This document shows positions 1 to 7,171 of a stretch of DNA of 10,319 bases, in pieces. The DNA lies in NCBI GenBank assembly GCA_034436045.1, contig DAOTVZ010000228.1:1-10319 (forward strand), read 5' to 3'. The notes below the pieces were generated by a model. It was not told the origin of the DNA, searched no databases, and saw nothing but the letters and a program-made list of their open reading frames with translations. Every line of letters begins with the position of its first letter. Within the stretch, counting starts at the first letter, position 1. The stretch comes from H111-94 sp034436045. GTDB lineage: Bacteria; Chloroflexota; Ktedonobacteria; Ktedonobacterales; Ktedonobacteraceae. The position numbers and the translations under genes were made by a program.

Positions 1-1507
1 CGCCGCCGACGGTGCCACCGGCTCGCGTGCGCGGTGTCGCGCTGGCCGGAACAACGGGGGCAGACAACGCAACCTCGGCTACGGCGACCTGTGCTTCCTG
101 CTCCATGAACATAGTGGCAATGACGCGCAGATAGTAATACATGCCCAGCACGCTGGCAAGGACACCGATAATCAGCAGTTCAGCATGGCCATTGACCAGC
201 GCTGCGTAGAATATATAATATTTAGCGGCGAAACCGGCCATCGGCGGGAAACCGGCTAGCGCAAACAGGAAGAGTGCCAGAAAACCGGCCAGCACCGGCT
301 GGCGATACCAGAGACCGCGCAGATCCTTCACCTCGCTACCCGAACCATCCTGCTGCTCCAACATCGAGATAATACCAAAGGCACCCAGGTTCATGAAGGT
401 GTAGCAGAGCAGATAGAACAGCACGGCTGAGATGCCATCCACGCCACCGATGACGATGCCGATCAGCAGGTAGCCTGCGTGGGCAATGCTGGAGTAGGCC
501 AGCAGGCGCTTGGCGTTGGTTTGCACGATGGCCATGATGTTACCGCCGATGATGGTCAGGATGGCAATGGCCCATATCACCGGTTGCCAGTCCGCGATAA
601 CTCCGCCAAAGACCACGTCGAAGACGCGCGCGAAAGCTACCAGCGCCGCCGCCTTCGTGCCAACCGACATGAAAGCCGTCACCGGCCCAGGCGCACCCTC
701 GTAGACGTCCGGCGTCCAGGCTTGAAACGGGATGGCCGAGACTTTGAAGGCGAAACCAATTGCCAGCAAGGCCATCGCAACCAGCAGCATGGTTGGTATT
801 CCCGTTATTGTATTTGGAAGCACTGAATGCGTGGGCTGTAGATACTGCTTTATGTTGGTAAAGAACGTGCTGCCCGTCGCACCATAGGTCAGAGCTGTAC
901 CGTAGAGCAGGAAGGCTGAGGCGAAAGAGCTGAGCAGGAAATATTTCATGCCCGCCTCTTGCGACGCCTTGCGCTGCGCCACGAACGCGCACAGGATATA
1001 GAGAGCCAGCGAGAGCATTTCCAGGCCCAGGAAGACGGTCAGGAAGCTGGTCGCCGCTGCTAAGATCATCATGCCGACGGTCGAGAACAGGAAGAGCGCG
1101 TAATATTCGCCCTGATGCACGATCTTCACGCGCTTGAGATAAGCAGGCGAGAAGAGCAGGCCCAGGCCGCTGGCGCAGAGAATGATGATATAGGCATAGA
1201 GCGAACCCTGGTCGTAGCCGATCATGCCGTTAAACGCCTGGTTGAATGGCGTCACTTTGCCACCAAACACCTCGTACACGGGCGTCTGATTAAACAGGAC
1301 AATAGTAGCCGCTATTGAACCCAGGACGCCAATGAAGCTCAATAGGGGCAGGATGAAGTAGTTGGAAGGGCCGCTATGCTTTCCGCGCGGCCCCTCGTGC
1401 GGCAGCAACAGGTCTACGAGCATAACAATTAAGGCCATGCCCGCCAGCACCAGTTCTGGCGCGATTGCCCCCCAGTCGGTGGCACTCACAAAGTACGTAA
1501 ACGTCAT
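1..1507 (-). CDS. nuoN: NADH-quinone oxidoreductase subunit N, C-terminus cut by window edge
   Basis: This is the antiporter-like membrane subunit N of complex I, one of three proton-translocating units in the membrane arm. The minus-strand frame is open from an ATG at 1507 to the left edge, giving 502 residues; probably only the last helix and tail are missing. Family key residues are visible: Glu163 in FLGLEMLSLALY (TM5), Lys255 in FAFKVSAIPF (TM7), Lys284 in VGTKAAAF (TM8) and Lys429 in MAGFAAKYY (TM12). The 'YEGAPGPVTAF' stretch is also typical. The start lies 9 bases after the nuoM stop and is preceded by an AGGGGTG ribosome binding site, so the two are likely co-translated. The tail after about residue 470 is Ala/Pro/Val-rich and looks like a loop before the last helix. 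Identification as nuoN rather than nuoL/M rests on these motifs and on gene order. Confidence 0.95.
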   Translation of the reverse strand, partial: MTFTYFVSATDWGAIAPELVLAGMALIVMLVDLLLPHEGPRGKHSGPSNYFILPLLSFIGVLGSIAATIVLFNQTPVYEVFGGKVTPFNQAFNGMIGYDQGSLYAYIIILCASGLGLLFSPAYLKRVKIVHQGEYYALFLFSTVGMMILAAATSFLTVFLGLEMLSLALYILCAFVAQRKASQEAGMKYFLLSSFASAFLLYGTALTYGATGSTFFTNIKQYLQPTHSVLPNTITGIPTMLLVAMALLAIGFAFKVSAIPFQAWTPDVYEGAPGPVTAFMSVGTKAAALVAFARVFDVVFGGVIADWQPVIWAIAILTIIGGNIMAIVQTNAKRLLAYSSIAHAGYLLIGIVIGGVDGISAVLFYLLCYTFMNLGAFGIISMLEQQDGSGSEVKDLRGLWYRQPVLAGFLALFLFALAGFPPMAGFAAKYYIFYAALVNGHAELLIIGVLASVLGMYYYLRVIATMFMEQEAQVAVAEVALSAPVVPASATPRTRAGGTVGG

Positions 1508-1516
1508 AACACACCC

Positions 1517-3043
1517 CTATCTCACAAAGGCCGAACCGAGATTATGCAACGTGTTAAGCACCGACGGCTCCATCAGGGCGGTCAATGGTGCGGGCTGAAG
1601 GCCGATATAGAACATCAGGGCCAGCAGCGGCAACAGCAGCAGGAACTCGCGCATACTGATATCGGGCAACGCCCTCTTGCGCAGCGCAGCTCCTACCGCG
1701 CCGAGGGTCTGACGCGGCCCCTCCGTGATGCCCTGAAAAAAGCGCAGCATATACCATGCCGCCGGAATGACGACGGCGGTGCCAAGCACGCCAAAGGTGA
1801 TATTGCTGCGGAACACGCCCAACAGCGCCAGGAACTCGCCCGCGAAGCTGTTCAGGCCGGGCAGGCCGAGCGAGGAGAGCGCGGCAATGCATAGCACCGT
1901 CGCCAGAATCGGGATGCGCACGGCCAGACCCCCAAAATCGCTCAGGCGGCGCGTACCGGCACGTAGCTCGATGAAGCCCGCGATCAGGAAGAGGGCTGTC
2001 ATCGTGATGCCGTGATTGACCATCTGCAAAACCGAGCCTTCGACGCCCTGTGTGTTGAAGGCGAACATGCCCAGCATGATAACGCCCAGGTGACTGATGC
2101 TGGAATAACCGAGCAGGCGCTTGAGGTCGGTCTGTACCAGCGCCAGCACAGCACAGTACAGAATGCCGATGACCGCCAGAATGCTGATCAACGGGGCCAG
2201 CGCATGCGCGGCCTGTGGGAAGAGTGGGATGCAGAAGCGCAAGAAGCCATACGCCCCCGCCTTCGCCATCGCACCGGCCAGCATGGCCGTCACCGGGAAG
2301 GGTGCCTCGCTATAGGCGTCGGGCAGCCAGCTATGGAGTGGGATCAGCGGCACCTTGACGGCGAAGGCAGCGGCGAAGGCCAGGAAGACCCAGGTTTGCG
2401 CCGCTCCACTTATCGGCGTATTGAGCAGAGACTGCAATTCCAGCGTGTAGGTGCCGGTAGCGACCTGATGATAGTAGCCCAGCGCGATGATACCAGCCAG
2501 CATCAGCAGACTACCGACCGAGGTATACAGCACGAACTTGAAAGCCGCGTAGATGCGCCGCTCGCCGCCCCACGTACCAACCAACAGGTAAGCCGGAATA
2601 AGCATCACTTCCCAGAAAATGTAGAACAGGAAGAGATTGGTTGCCAGAAAGACGCCTACAAGACCACATTCCAGCAGCAGCATGAAAGCCATATAGTGCT
2701 TGAGGCGCTGTTCGATGTGAAACGAGGCTGCGATACAGACCAGCGTCAACAGCGCTGTTAGCGTGACCAGCAGGACGCTGATACCATCAACGCCCAGACT
2801 ATAATTGATGCCGAGAGAAGCAATCCAGGTAATCTGTTCATTGAAATGGAAGGTGCCGAGATAGGTCGCGCTGGGTACAATTGTCGAATAGCTGAGCAGC
2901 AAGATCAGCGCCAGCACCAGCTCAATCGCGGCGATCATCAGCGCGCCCCAACGGATGGCTCCGGTCTGCTCTCTTGGGAAGAACAGCAAGGCGATTCCCC
3001 CTAAAAGCGGGAGAAAGATCAGAACGGATAGGATAGGAAACAC
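1517..3043 (-). CDS. nuoM: NADH-quinone oxidoreductase subunit M
   Basis: Antiporter-like proton-translocating membrane subunit M of complex I, 508 residues, the usual size. The residues known to matter in the family are all present: Glu145 in YIFWEVMLIPAYLLVG (TM5), Lys230 in FAVKVPLIPLHSWLPDAY (TM7), Lys261 in AGAMAKAGAYG (TM8) and Glu403 in NSFAGEFLAL (TM12). The Glu in TM12, rather than Lys, separates NuoM from NuoL and NuoN. The start codon is GTG at 3043, not ATG, chosen because a strong GAGGAGGT ribosome binding site sits 5 bases upstream and the encoded N-terminus (FPILSVLIFLPLLGG) is typical. The gene begins 3 bases after the nuoL stop, so translation is probably coupled to nuoL. Confidence 0.97.
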   Translation of the reverse strand: MFPILSVLIFLPLLGGIALLFFPREQTGAIRWGALMIAAIELVLALILLLSYSTIVPSATYLGTFHFNEQITWIASLGINYSLGVDGISVLLVTLTALLTLVCIAASFHIEQRLKHYMAFMLLLECGLVGVFLATNLFLFYIFWEVMLIPAYLLVGTWGGERRIYAAFKFVLYTSVGSLLMLAGIIALGYYHQVATGTYTLELQSLLNTPISGAAQTWVFLAFAAAFAVKVPLIPLHSWLPDAYSEAPFPVTAMLAGAMAKAGAYGFLRFCIPLFPQAAHALAPLISILAVIGILYCAVLALVQTDLKRLLGYSSISHLGVIMLGMFAFNTQGVEGSVLQMVNHGITMTALFLIAGFIELRAGTRRLSDFGGLAVRIPILATVLCIAALSSLGLPGLNSFAGEFLALLGVFRSNITFGVLGTAVVIPAAWYMLRFFQGITEGPRQTLGAVGAALRKRALPDISMREFLLLLPLLALMFYIGLQPAPLTALMEPSVLNTLHNLGSAFVR

Positions 3044-3046
3044 GCG

Positions 3047-5077
3047 CTACCTCCTCACCGCGTAATAAATGACGATCAAGACGGCCCCCACCAGAATTGC
3101 CAGCGCGTAATTACGCACATAGCCGGTCTGCAAACGACGCAGGCCCGCGCTCACCCCCCGGAAGGTTGTGGCAATGCCTCGGCTACCAGCATCCAGCGTA
3201 TCTCCCTCAAGGAAACGTGTAGCGGCGCGCCCAAAGGCCATGATGGGATTGACCAGCACAGCAGTCAACGCCTCGTCCACGTAGAACTTGTGGAAAGCAA
3301 ACTGGTAGAGCGGGTTGCGATTCTCTTTGTACTCGAACCCTTTGCCATACATCCGCCAGGCCAGCAGGATACCGATGGCCGCCAGTACCAGGCTAATGCC
3401 GGTTGAGATCCATTCCAGGCCCAGCGACGGTTCTACGATAGCAGAAACACTGGATTGACCCACGACCGGAGCCAGTAGAGCAGGCAACGGGTGCCATTGT
3501 GGCAAGCCGATCAGCGCGAGAGAGCCGATAAAACCGCCGATGACGCTGAGGACGCCGAGAATGATCAAGGGTACGCTCATCACGGCTGGTACCTCAAAGA
3601 TCTGGTTGTAGCGCGGCATGCGTTCGTGATGACCGGCGGCGACTTCATCCTCCTCGTCCTCTTCTTCATGCTCGGCACTGGCCTGCGGGCCACCGCGATA
3701 GGAGCCGAAGAAGATACCGAAGAAGAGACGAAACATGTAGAAGGCGGTCAGACCGGCGGTCAGCACGCCGACGGCCCACAGGATATAGAACCAGGCGTTG
3801 CCGCTGATAGTGGCCTGCGCCAGCACAGAAGCCAGAATGCTATCTTTACTCCAGAAACCCGCGAAGGGGATAATGCCACTAATCGCCAGCGTCGCGGCCA
3901 GAAATGTCCAGGCCGTGATAGGCATACGTTGCCAGAGGCCGCCCATTTTGCGCATATCCTGCTCGCCCGCCAGCGCGTGAATGACGGCCCCGGCCCCCAG
4001 GAAGAGCAGGGCTTTGAAGAAGGCATGCGTCACTAGATGGAAGATGCCGCCAGCAAAGTTCGTTACGCCCTCGGCCATGAACATGTAGCCAAGCTGGCTG
4101 ATCGTCGAATAGGCCAGCACACGCTTGATATCAAGCTGGAAGATGGCAATGACGGCGGCGAAGATAGCCGTGATGCCGCCGATAGCACCAACGGTGTAAA
4201 GCGCAATGGGGGCCATATAGAACAATGGATTGGCGCGCGCCACCAGGTAAACACCGGCTGTCACCATCGTGGCCGCATGGATCAGCGCGCTGACCGGCGT
4301 CGGGCCTTCCATCGCGTCTGGCAACCACATGTAAAGTGGCAACTGCGCGGACTTGGCGGCACAGGCCACGAAGAGCAGCAGGCAGATGACGTTTATGATG
4401 GGCGTGCCAGTGCCGACCAGCGGCGAGAGCGGCCCGTTGGGGCCATTAGTATGACTGAGCTGACCGAAGACGCCCTGATAGCTGAGCGTGCCAAAATGAT
4501 TGAAGATGAGGAAGATTGCCAGCATCAGGCCGAAGTCGCCGATGACATTGATCACAAAGGCTTTGCGCGCAGCGGCTACCGCTGAGGGACGCTGATACCA
4601 GAAGCCGATCAGCAAGAAAGAGGCGAGACCGACCAGACCCCAACCGACCAGCAGGAACAGGAAGTTATCCGCCGTTACCAGCAGCGTCATGGCGAAAATA
4701 AAGAAGTTCATGTAGGTGAAGAAGCGCCAGAAGCCGGGGTCATCGGCCATGTAACCGGCGGAATAGATGTGAATCAGGAAGCCGACGCCGGTAATCACCA
4801 GCAGCATGACGGCGGTTAGTGGGTCGTAGAGCAACGCGAAATCCAGGCTGAAGTTGCCGGACGAAACCCAGTGATAGATCACAGTATCCGCGACACGAGC
4901 ATTAGCGGGCGTGCCGAGTAGGGAGATGAAGTTAATGACGGCAAAGAGAAAGGACAGCCCACATGCTCCCCAGGCCACCGTCAAAATGCCCCCACGCGGC
5001 AGGAGTCTTCCCAGCAATCCCAGAATGATAAAACCCAGGAGCGGGAAGAACAGCACCCAGAAACTTACATTTAACAT
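3047..5077 (-). CDS. nuoL: NADH-quinone oxidoreductase subunit L
   Basis: Distal antiporter-like subunit L of complex I, 676 residues. It has the core antiporter fold plus the C-terminal extension expected to form the lateral HL helix and final anchor (about residues 580-676). Visible landmarks include Asp181 (VIGDFGLML), Lys242 (AAKSAQLPLYMWLPDAMEGPTP), His267 (ALIHAATM), Lys355 (HAFFKALLFL) and Lys411 in the TM12 motif FAGFWSKDS. The TM5 motif reads VGWGLVGLASFLLIGFW: Gly147 stands where the family normally has Glu (E144 in E. coli NuoL). A very acidic loop with His lies at residues 470-484. The ATG at 5077 is 4 bases after the nuoK stop with GAGG at the end of nuoK as a modest ribosome binding site. 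Confidence 0.97.
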   Translation of the reverse strand: MLNVSFWVLFFPLLGFIILGLLGRLLPRGGILTVAWGACGLSFLFAVINFISLLGTPANARVADTVIYHWVSSGNFSLDFALLYDPLTAVMLLVITGVGFLIHIYSAGYMADDPGFWRFFTYMNFFIFAMTLLVTADNFLFLLVGWGLVGLASFLLIGFWYQRPSAVAAARKAFVINVIGDFGLMLAIFLIFNHFGTLSYQGVFGQLSHTNGPNGPLSPLVGTGTPIINVICLLLFVACAAKSAQLPLYMWLPDAMEGPTPVSALIHAATMVTAGVYLVARANPLFYMAPIALYTVGAIGGITAIFAAVIAIFQLDIKRVLAYSTISQLGYMFMAEGVTNFAGGIFHLVTHAFFKALLFLGAGAVIHALAGEQDMRKMGGLWQRMPITAWTFLAATLAISGIIPFAGFWSKDSILASVLAQATISGNAWFYILWAVGVLTAGLTAFYMFRLFFGIFFGSYRGGPQASAEHEEEDEEDEVAAGHHERMPRYNQIFEVPAVMSVPLIILGVLSVIGGFIGSLALIGLPQWHPLPALLAPVVGQSSVSAIVEPSLGLEWISTGISLVLAAIGILLAWRMYGKGFEYKENRNPLYQFAFHKFYVDEALTAVLVNPIMAFGRAATRFLEGDTLDAGSRGIATTFRGVSAGLRRLQTGYVRNYALAILVGAVLIVIYYAVRR
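3049..3056 (-). promoter_or_regulatory. Ribosome binding site of nuoM, inside the 3' end of nuoL
   Basis: Read on the minus strand this is GAGGAGGT, 5 bases before the GTG start of nuoM. It is made by the last two codons of nuoL (AGG AGG, Arg-Arg) plus the first base of its TAG stop. It supports the GTG start at 3043 and implies that ribosomes finishing nuoL expose or directly feed the nuoM start. Confidence 0.85.
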
Positions 5078-5081
5078 ACGT

Positions 5082-5402
5082 TTAGCCTCGTAACACGTTC
5101 ATATCGTCCACATCGATAGTGCGCCGCGTGCGGAAGATGGAGACGATGATAGCCAGGCCCACTACGACCTCGGCGGCAGCGACGGTTAAGACCAGGAAGA
5201 CGAACATTTGACCATCGGCTGAGTCCAGAAAGGTCGAGAGCGCCACAAACGATAGATTAACGGCATTGAGCATTAATTCAATAGACATAAAGATAATGAG
5301 TGGGTTGCGCCGCACAAGCACGCCGACGACGCCGATAGTGAACAGCACAGCACTCACGATCAGATATGCCGATAATGGCATCAAACTGGTTGGTGATGGC
5401 AT
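5082..5402 (-). CDS. nuoK: NADH-quinone oxidoreductase subunit K
   Basis: Small three-helix membrane subunit K of complex I, 106 residues. It carries both conserved membrane glutamates of the E-channel: Glu42 in MSIELMLNAVNL and Glu78 in TVAAAEVVVGLAI, matching E36 and E72 of E. coli NuoK. The ATG at 5402 is preferred over the internal Met8, which aligns better with the usual family N-terminus, because GAGGAG lies 7 bases upstream of 5402. This adds a seven-residue leader (MPSPTSL). The gap to nuoJ is 12 bases; the 3' end is 4 bases from nuoL. Confidence 0.96.
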   Translation of the reverse strand: MPSPTSLMPLSAYLIVSAVLFTIGVVGVLVRRNPLIIFMSIELMLNAVNLSFVALSTFLDSADGQMFVFLVLTVAAAEVVVGLAIIVSIFRTRRTIDVDDMNVLRG

Positions 5403-5414
5403 AAGTTTTCTCCT

Positions 5415-5948
5415 CTATGCCCGTCGTCCAAAGACGAGCGCGCCGAGAATGGCGACGACGATCAGCAGGCTCGTGACCTCGAAAGGAAACGCAAAACCGT
5501 GAAAGAGCGCGAGTCCGAAAGCCTGCGCGTTGCCATAGTTCTGTACCGCTTGCGAGAGGCTACCCCCAACGGCCTTAGCAGGCGCAGGCTGCTGCGCTCC
5601 TGTGAAGAGCAGATAGCTCAACGCGGCTACCAGCACCAGGCCCAGGACGGCGGCGACACCCTTTTGCCAGGGCATGCGGTCGCGTCCCTGCTGCTCGACA
5701 TTCTGCGGGTCGGTGGCGAGCATCGTCACGACGAAGAGGAACAGCACCATGATGGCTCCGGCATAAATCAGAATCTGGACAATGGCAATGAACATCGCGC
5801 CCAGTTGGAGATAGAACAGCGCCAGGAAGATGAGTGTGAGAATCAGGCTCAACGCGCTATGAACGGCGTTCTTGAAGAGGATCACCCCAAGAGCGGACGC
5901 GATGCTGGCGATGGCCAGCACGAAAAAAGCAATTGCAGTGGCAACCAT
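5415..5948 (-). CDS. nuoJ: NADH-quinone oxidoreductase subunit J
   Basis: Membrane subunit J of complex I, 177 residues with five predicted hydrophobic segments. The family signature region 'LQLGAMFIAIVQILIYAGAIMVLFLFVVTML' lies at about residues 46-77; its TM3 contains the flexible pi-bulge region linked to proton coupling in known structures. A Gln/Ala/Pro-rich loop (about 118-142) precedes the last helix, which ends in FGRRA. The ATG at 5948 follows the nuoI stop by 17 bases and is preceded by AGGAAGGAG. The assignment is supported by both sequence and position between nuoI and nuoK. Confidence 0.95.
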   Translation of the reverse strand: MVATAIAFFVLAIASIASALGVILFKNAVHSALSLILTLIFLALFYLQLGAMFIAIVQILIYAGAIMVLFLFVVTMLATDPQNVEQQGRDRMPWQKGVAAVLGLVLVAALSYLLFTGAQQPAPAKAVGGSLSQAVQNYGNAQAFGLALFHGFAFPFEVTSLLIVVAILGALVFGRRA

Positions 5949-5965
5949 TGCGCGTTCGCTCCTTC

Positions 5966-6601
5966 CTACAACTTGCGGCGATCCCTGTCCTGCTCCTCGT
6001 CGGTCAGCAGAATAGGACGCTCCGTCTGAATATCGCCCAGTCCGACAGCAGCGGCGCTGGCCTGCGAGCCATCGAAGACTTGCGTCACCTGCGGCACCGG
6101 TTGCGGGGCCTCGTTGGGATCCTCCGGTGGCTGATCGGCCCAGACTTTGTTCGAGCCTGTGCGTGCGCCAATGATCGGCTCGCCTTTCGCCTCCAGCAAT
6201 TGCTCCTTGTGATACACGAGGTCTTCGGGATAATAGGCGGCCAGCTTATACTCATGTTCGAGCGTGATCGCGCCTGTCGGGCAGGCCGCCTGACAGTAGC
6301 CGCAGAAGATACAACGCAACATGTTGACATCAAAGACCTTTGCATAGCGCTCGCCGGGCGAGACACGATGCTCTTCCGTGTTCTCCTCGGCCTCGATGTA
6401 AATGGCATCGGCGGGACAGGCACCTGCACACAGGTAGCAGCCGACGCAGCGTTCCAGCCCATTCTCATAGCGATGCAGCACGTGGCGACCCCGGAAGCGC
6501 GGCGGCAGTGGTCGCTCCTCTTCTGGATATGAGATAGTGGTCGGCTTGCGCCCCATCTGCTTAAACGTGGTCGCCAACCCCTTGAGAATATCGATTGACA
6601 T
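5966..6601 (-). CDS. nuoI: NADH-quinone oxidoreductase subunit I (two 4Fe-4S ferredoxin)
   Basis: Peripheral-arm ferredoxin subunit of complex I, 211 residues, carrying clusters N6a and N6b that pass electrons toward the last cluster and quinone. Two CxxCxxCxxxCP motifs are present, Cys52/55/58/62 (CVGCYLCAGACP) and Cys97/100/103/107 (CIFCGYCQAACP), together with GRHVLHRYENGLERC and VFDVNMLRC, which are diagnostic for the family. The C-terminal stretch after about residue 145 is a hydrophilic, Pro/Asp/Glu/Gln-rich tail longer than in compact homologs. The ATG at 6601 has AAAGGAG about 5 bases upstream. Unlike the rest of the operon, it is separated from nuoH by about 600 bases holding a degraded toxin-antitoxin module. 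Confidence 0.97.
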   Translation of the reverse strand: MSIDILKGLATTFKQMGRKPTTISYPEEERPLPPRFRGRHVLHRYENGLERCVGCYLCAGACPADAIYIEAEENTEEHRVSPGERYAKVFDVNMLRCIFCGYCQAACPTGAITLEHEYKLAAYYPEDLVYHKEQLLEAKGEPIIGARTGSNKVWADQPPEDPNEAPQPVPQVTQVFDGSQASAAAVGLGDIQTERPILLTDEEQDRDRRKL

Positions 6602-6643
6602 ATAAACTCCTTTGTGCCTGCTGGCTTTATGGACTATCTAGCA

Positions 6644-6842
6644 TCAGGGCTTTTGTATGAGATTATCCAGTATCAGCACTTATATTTCTGTTATTGCTGA
6701 TAACTGCTTATCGTTTATTTCTGTTATTGCTGATAACTGCTTATCGTTGGTAAGAAAAAATCTGCCTGGGAGTAGATAGCAGTTGCCAACTGTATTGCAT
6801 CGGGTGTACGTAGCGTGTAAGTAGCTCGCAAGTAGGATGCTT
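6644..6842 (-). pseudogene. Remnant of a PIN-domain (VapC-like) toxin, C-terminal part only
   Basis: Directly after the antitoxin gene, minus-strand reading gives ASYLRATYTL, then RTPDAIQLATAIYSQADFF, then, after a one-base shift in a run of six T's near 6756-6761, LTNDKQLSAITEI, then a stop, then VLILDNLIQKP and a final stop at 6644. This is the layout of the last third of a PIN ribonuclease: the RTPDA(I/L)QLATA helix with its acidic residue, FLTND with its acidic residue, and a terminal VL(V/I)LD strand. The N-terminal two thirds, including the first catalytic Asp, are absent. Restoring one T would give DFFLTND. The gene is dead from an N-terminal deletion, a frameshift and an in-frame stop, plus an 11-codon duplication. 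Family assignment is by motif recall; no search was run. Confidence 0.75.
6683..6748. repeat. Perfect 33-bp tandem duplication in the toxin remnant
   Basis: Two identical adjacent 33-bp copies, 6683-6715 and 6716-6748. On the minus strand each encodes NDKQLSAITEI in the toxin's reading frame, so the repeat is a whole-codon duplication of 11 residues of the decaying PIN gene. Each copy also contains a short inverted repeat, GATAA-GCAG-TTATC. The lack of any difference between copies indicates a recent event. Confidence 0.9.
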
Positions 6843-7058
6843 TTATCCACCCCATGAATCTGTTTCCTCCTGAATATACTTCTCTACATCAACATCCTTC
6901 CAAAGATGTTTTGCCATGCCTCGGAACTCCATGATATCGTGCTGAGGAACTATACGCCGACGCTGCATTTCTATTAACTCTTGCATGAGCTTGAGTTGCT
7001 CATCAGGCGTAAGTTGTTGCACTTGTCTGACAATTTGCTGATACATGTCAATTGACAT
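6843..7058 (-). CDS. Orphan type II antitoxin-like protein (partner of PIN toxin)
   Basis: A 71-residue acidic soluble protein, MSIDMYQQIVRQVQQL..., with an N-terminal helix-rich LTPDEQLKLMQELIEMQRRR segment (about 15-36) and the tail IMEFRGMAKHLWKDVDVEKYIQEETDSWGG. The tail resembles short antitoxins paired with PIN toxins in cyanobacteria and Chloroflexi, where a line such as '(I/L)ME(L/F)xGxxKxxWxxxDxxxYIxxExDSW' ends the protein just before the toxin starts; this is recalled, not searched. No classical DNA-binding domain is evident. The start at 7058 is chosen over the longer frame from 7133 because AAGGAG lies 6 bases upstream and the extra 25 residues (RTQNTYRCIQ...) look non-coding. 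The reading frame is intact although the toxin downstream is destroyed. Confidence 0.75.
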   Translation of the reverse strand: MSIDMYQQIVRQVQQLTPDEQLKLMQELIEMQRRRIVPQHDIMEFRGMAKHLWKDVDVEKYIQEETDSWGG

Positions 7059-7064
7059 AATAAG

Positions 7065-7070
7065 CTCCTT
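7065..7070 (-). promoter_or_regulatory. Ribosome binding site of the antitoxin gene
   Basis: Minus-strand AAGGAG, 6 bases before the ATG at 7058. It decides that start over the in-frame ATG at 7133, which lies inside the predicted promoter region. Confidence 0.7.
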
Positions 7071-7117
7071 GCGGCTACTCATCTGGATACATCTGTAGGT
7101 ATTCTGCGTTCTACTCA

Positions 7118-7146
7118 ATGATAGCAAAGTCATCTAAGATTGTCAT
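7118..7146 (-). promoter_or_regulatory. Predicted sigma70-type promoter for the antitoxin and downstream nuo genes
   Basis: On the minus strand, ATGACA (7141-7146; five of six matches to TTGACA), a spacer of exactly 17 bases (7124-7140) and TATCAT (7118-7123; five of six matches to TATAAT). Transcription would start near 7110, leaving a leader of about 50 bases before the antitoxin start at 7058. Because no strong terminator is visible between here and nuoI, it could also drive nuoI to nuoN. Prediction from sequence only. Confidence 0.55.
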
Positions 7147-7171
7147 CCTACAGTAGCAGTACAGCAAATTC

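Noticed and set aside
2012..2761. Long plus-strand open frame opposite nuoM (and similar ones at 3491-4585 and 5499-6532)
   Set aside because: Each is the complement of a clear nuo gene, with compositionally odd Gln/Arg/His-rich translation and no ribosome binding site or family motif.
6661..6690. Possible -10 box (GATAAT) upstream of nuoI
   Set aside because: No acceptable -35 hexamer at 16-18 bases, and the sequence is explained as the LDN codons of the PIN remnant.
6803..6835. Three degenerate 11-bp repeats (GGTGTACGTAG, CGTGTAAGTAG, CTCGCAAGTAG)
   Set aside because: They fall in the toxin remnant where the minus strand encodes YLRATYTLR; similarity is loose and explained by Leu/Tyr/Thr codon composition.
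7059..7133. Longer N-terminus for the antitoxin gene starting at 7133
   Set aside because: The extension overlaps the best promoter, lacks a ribosome binding site and has no antitoxin-like character; the start at 7058 has AAGGAG at proper spacing.
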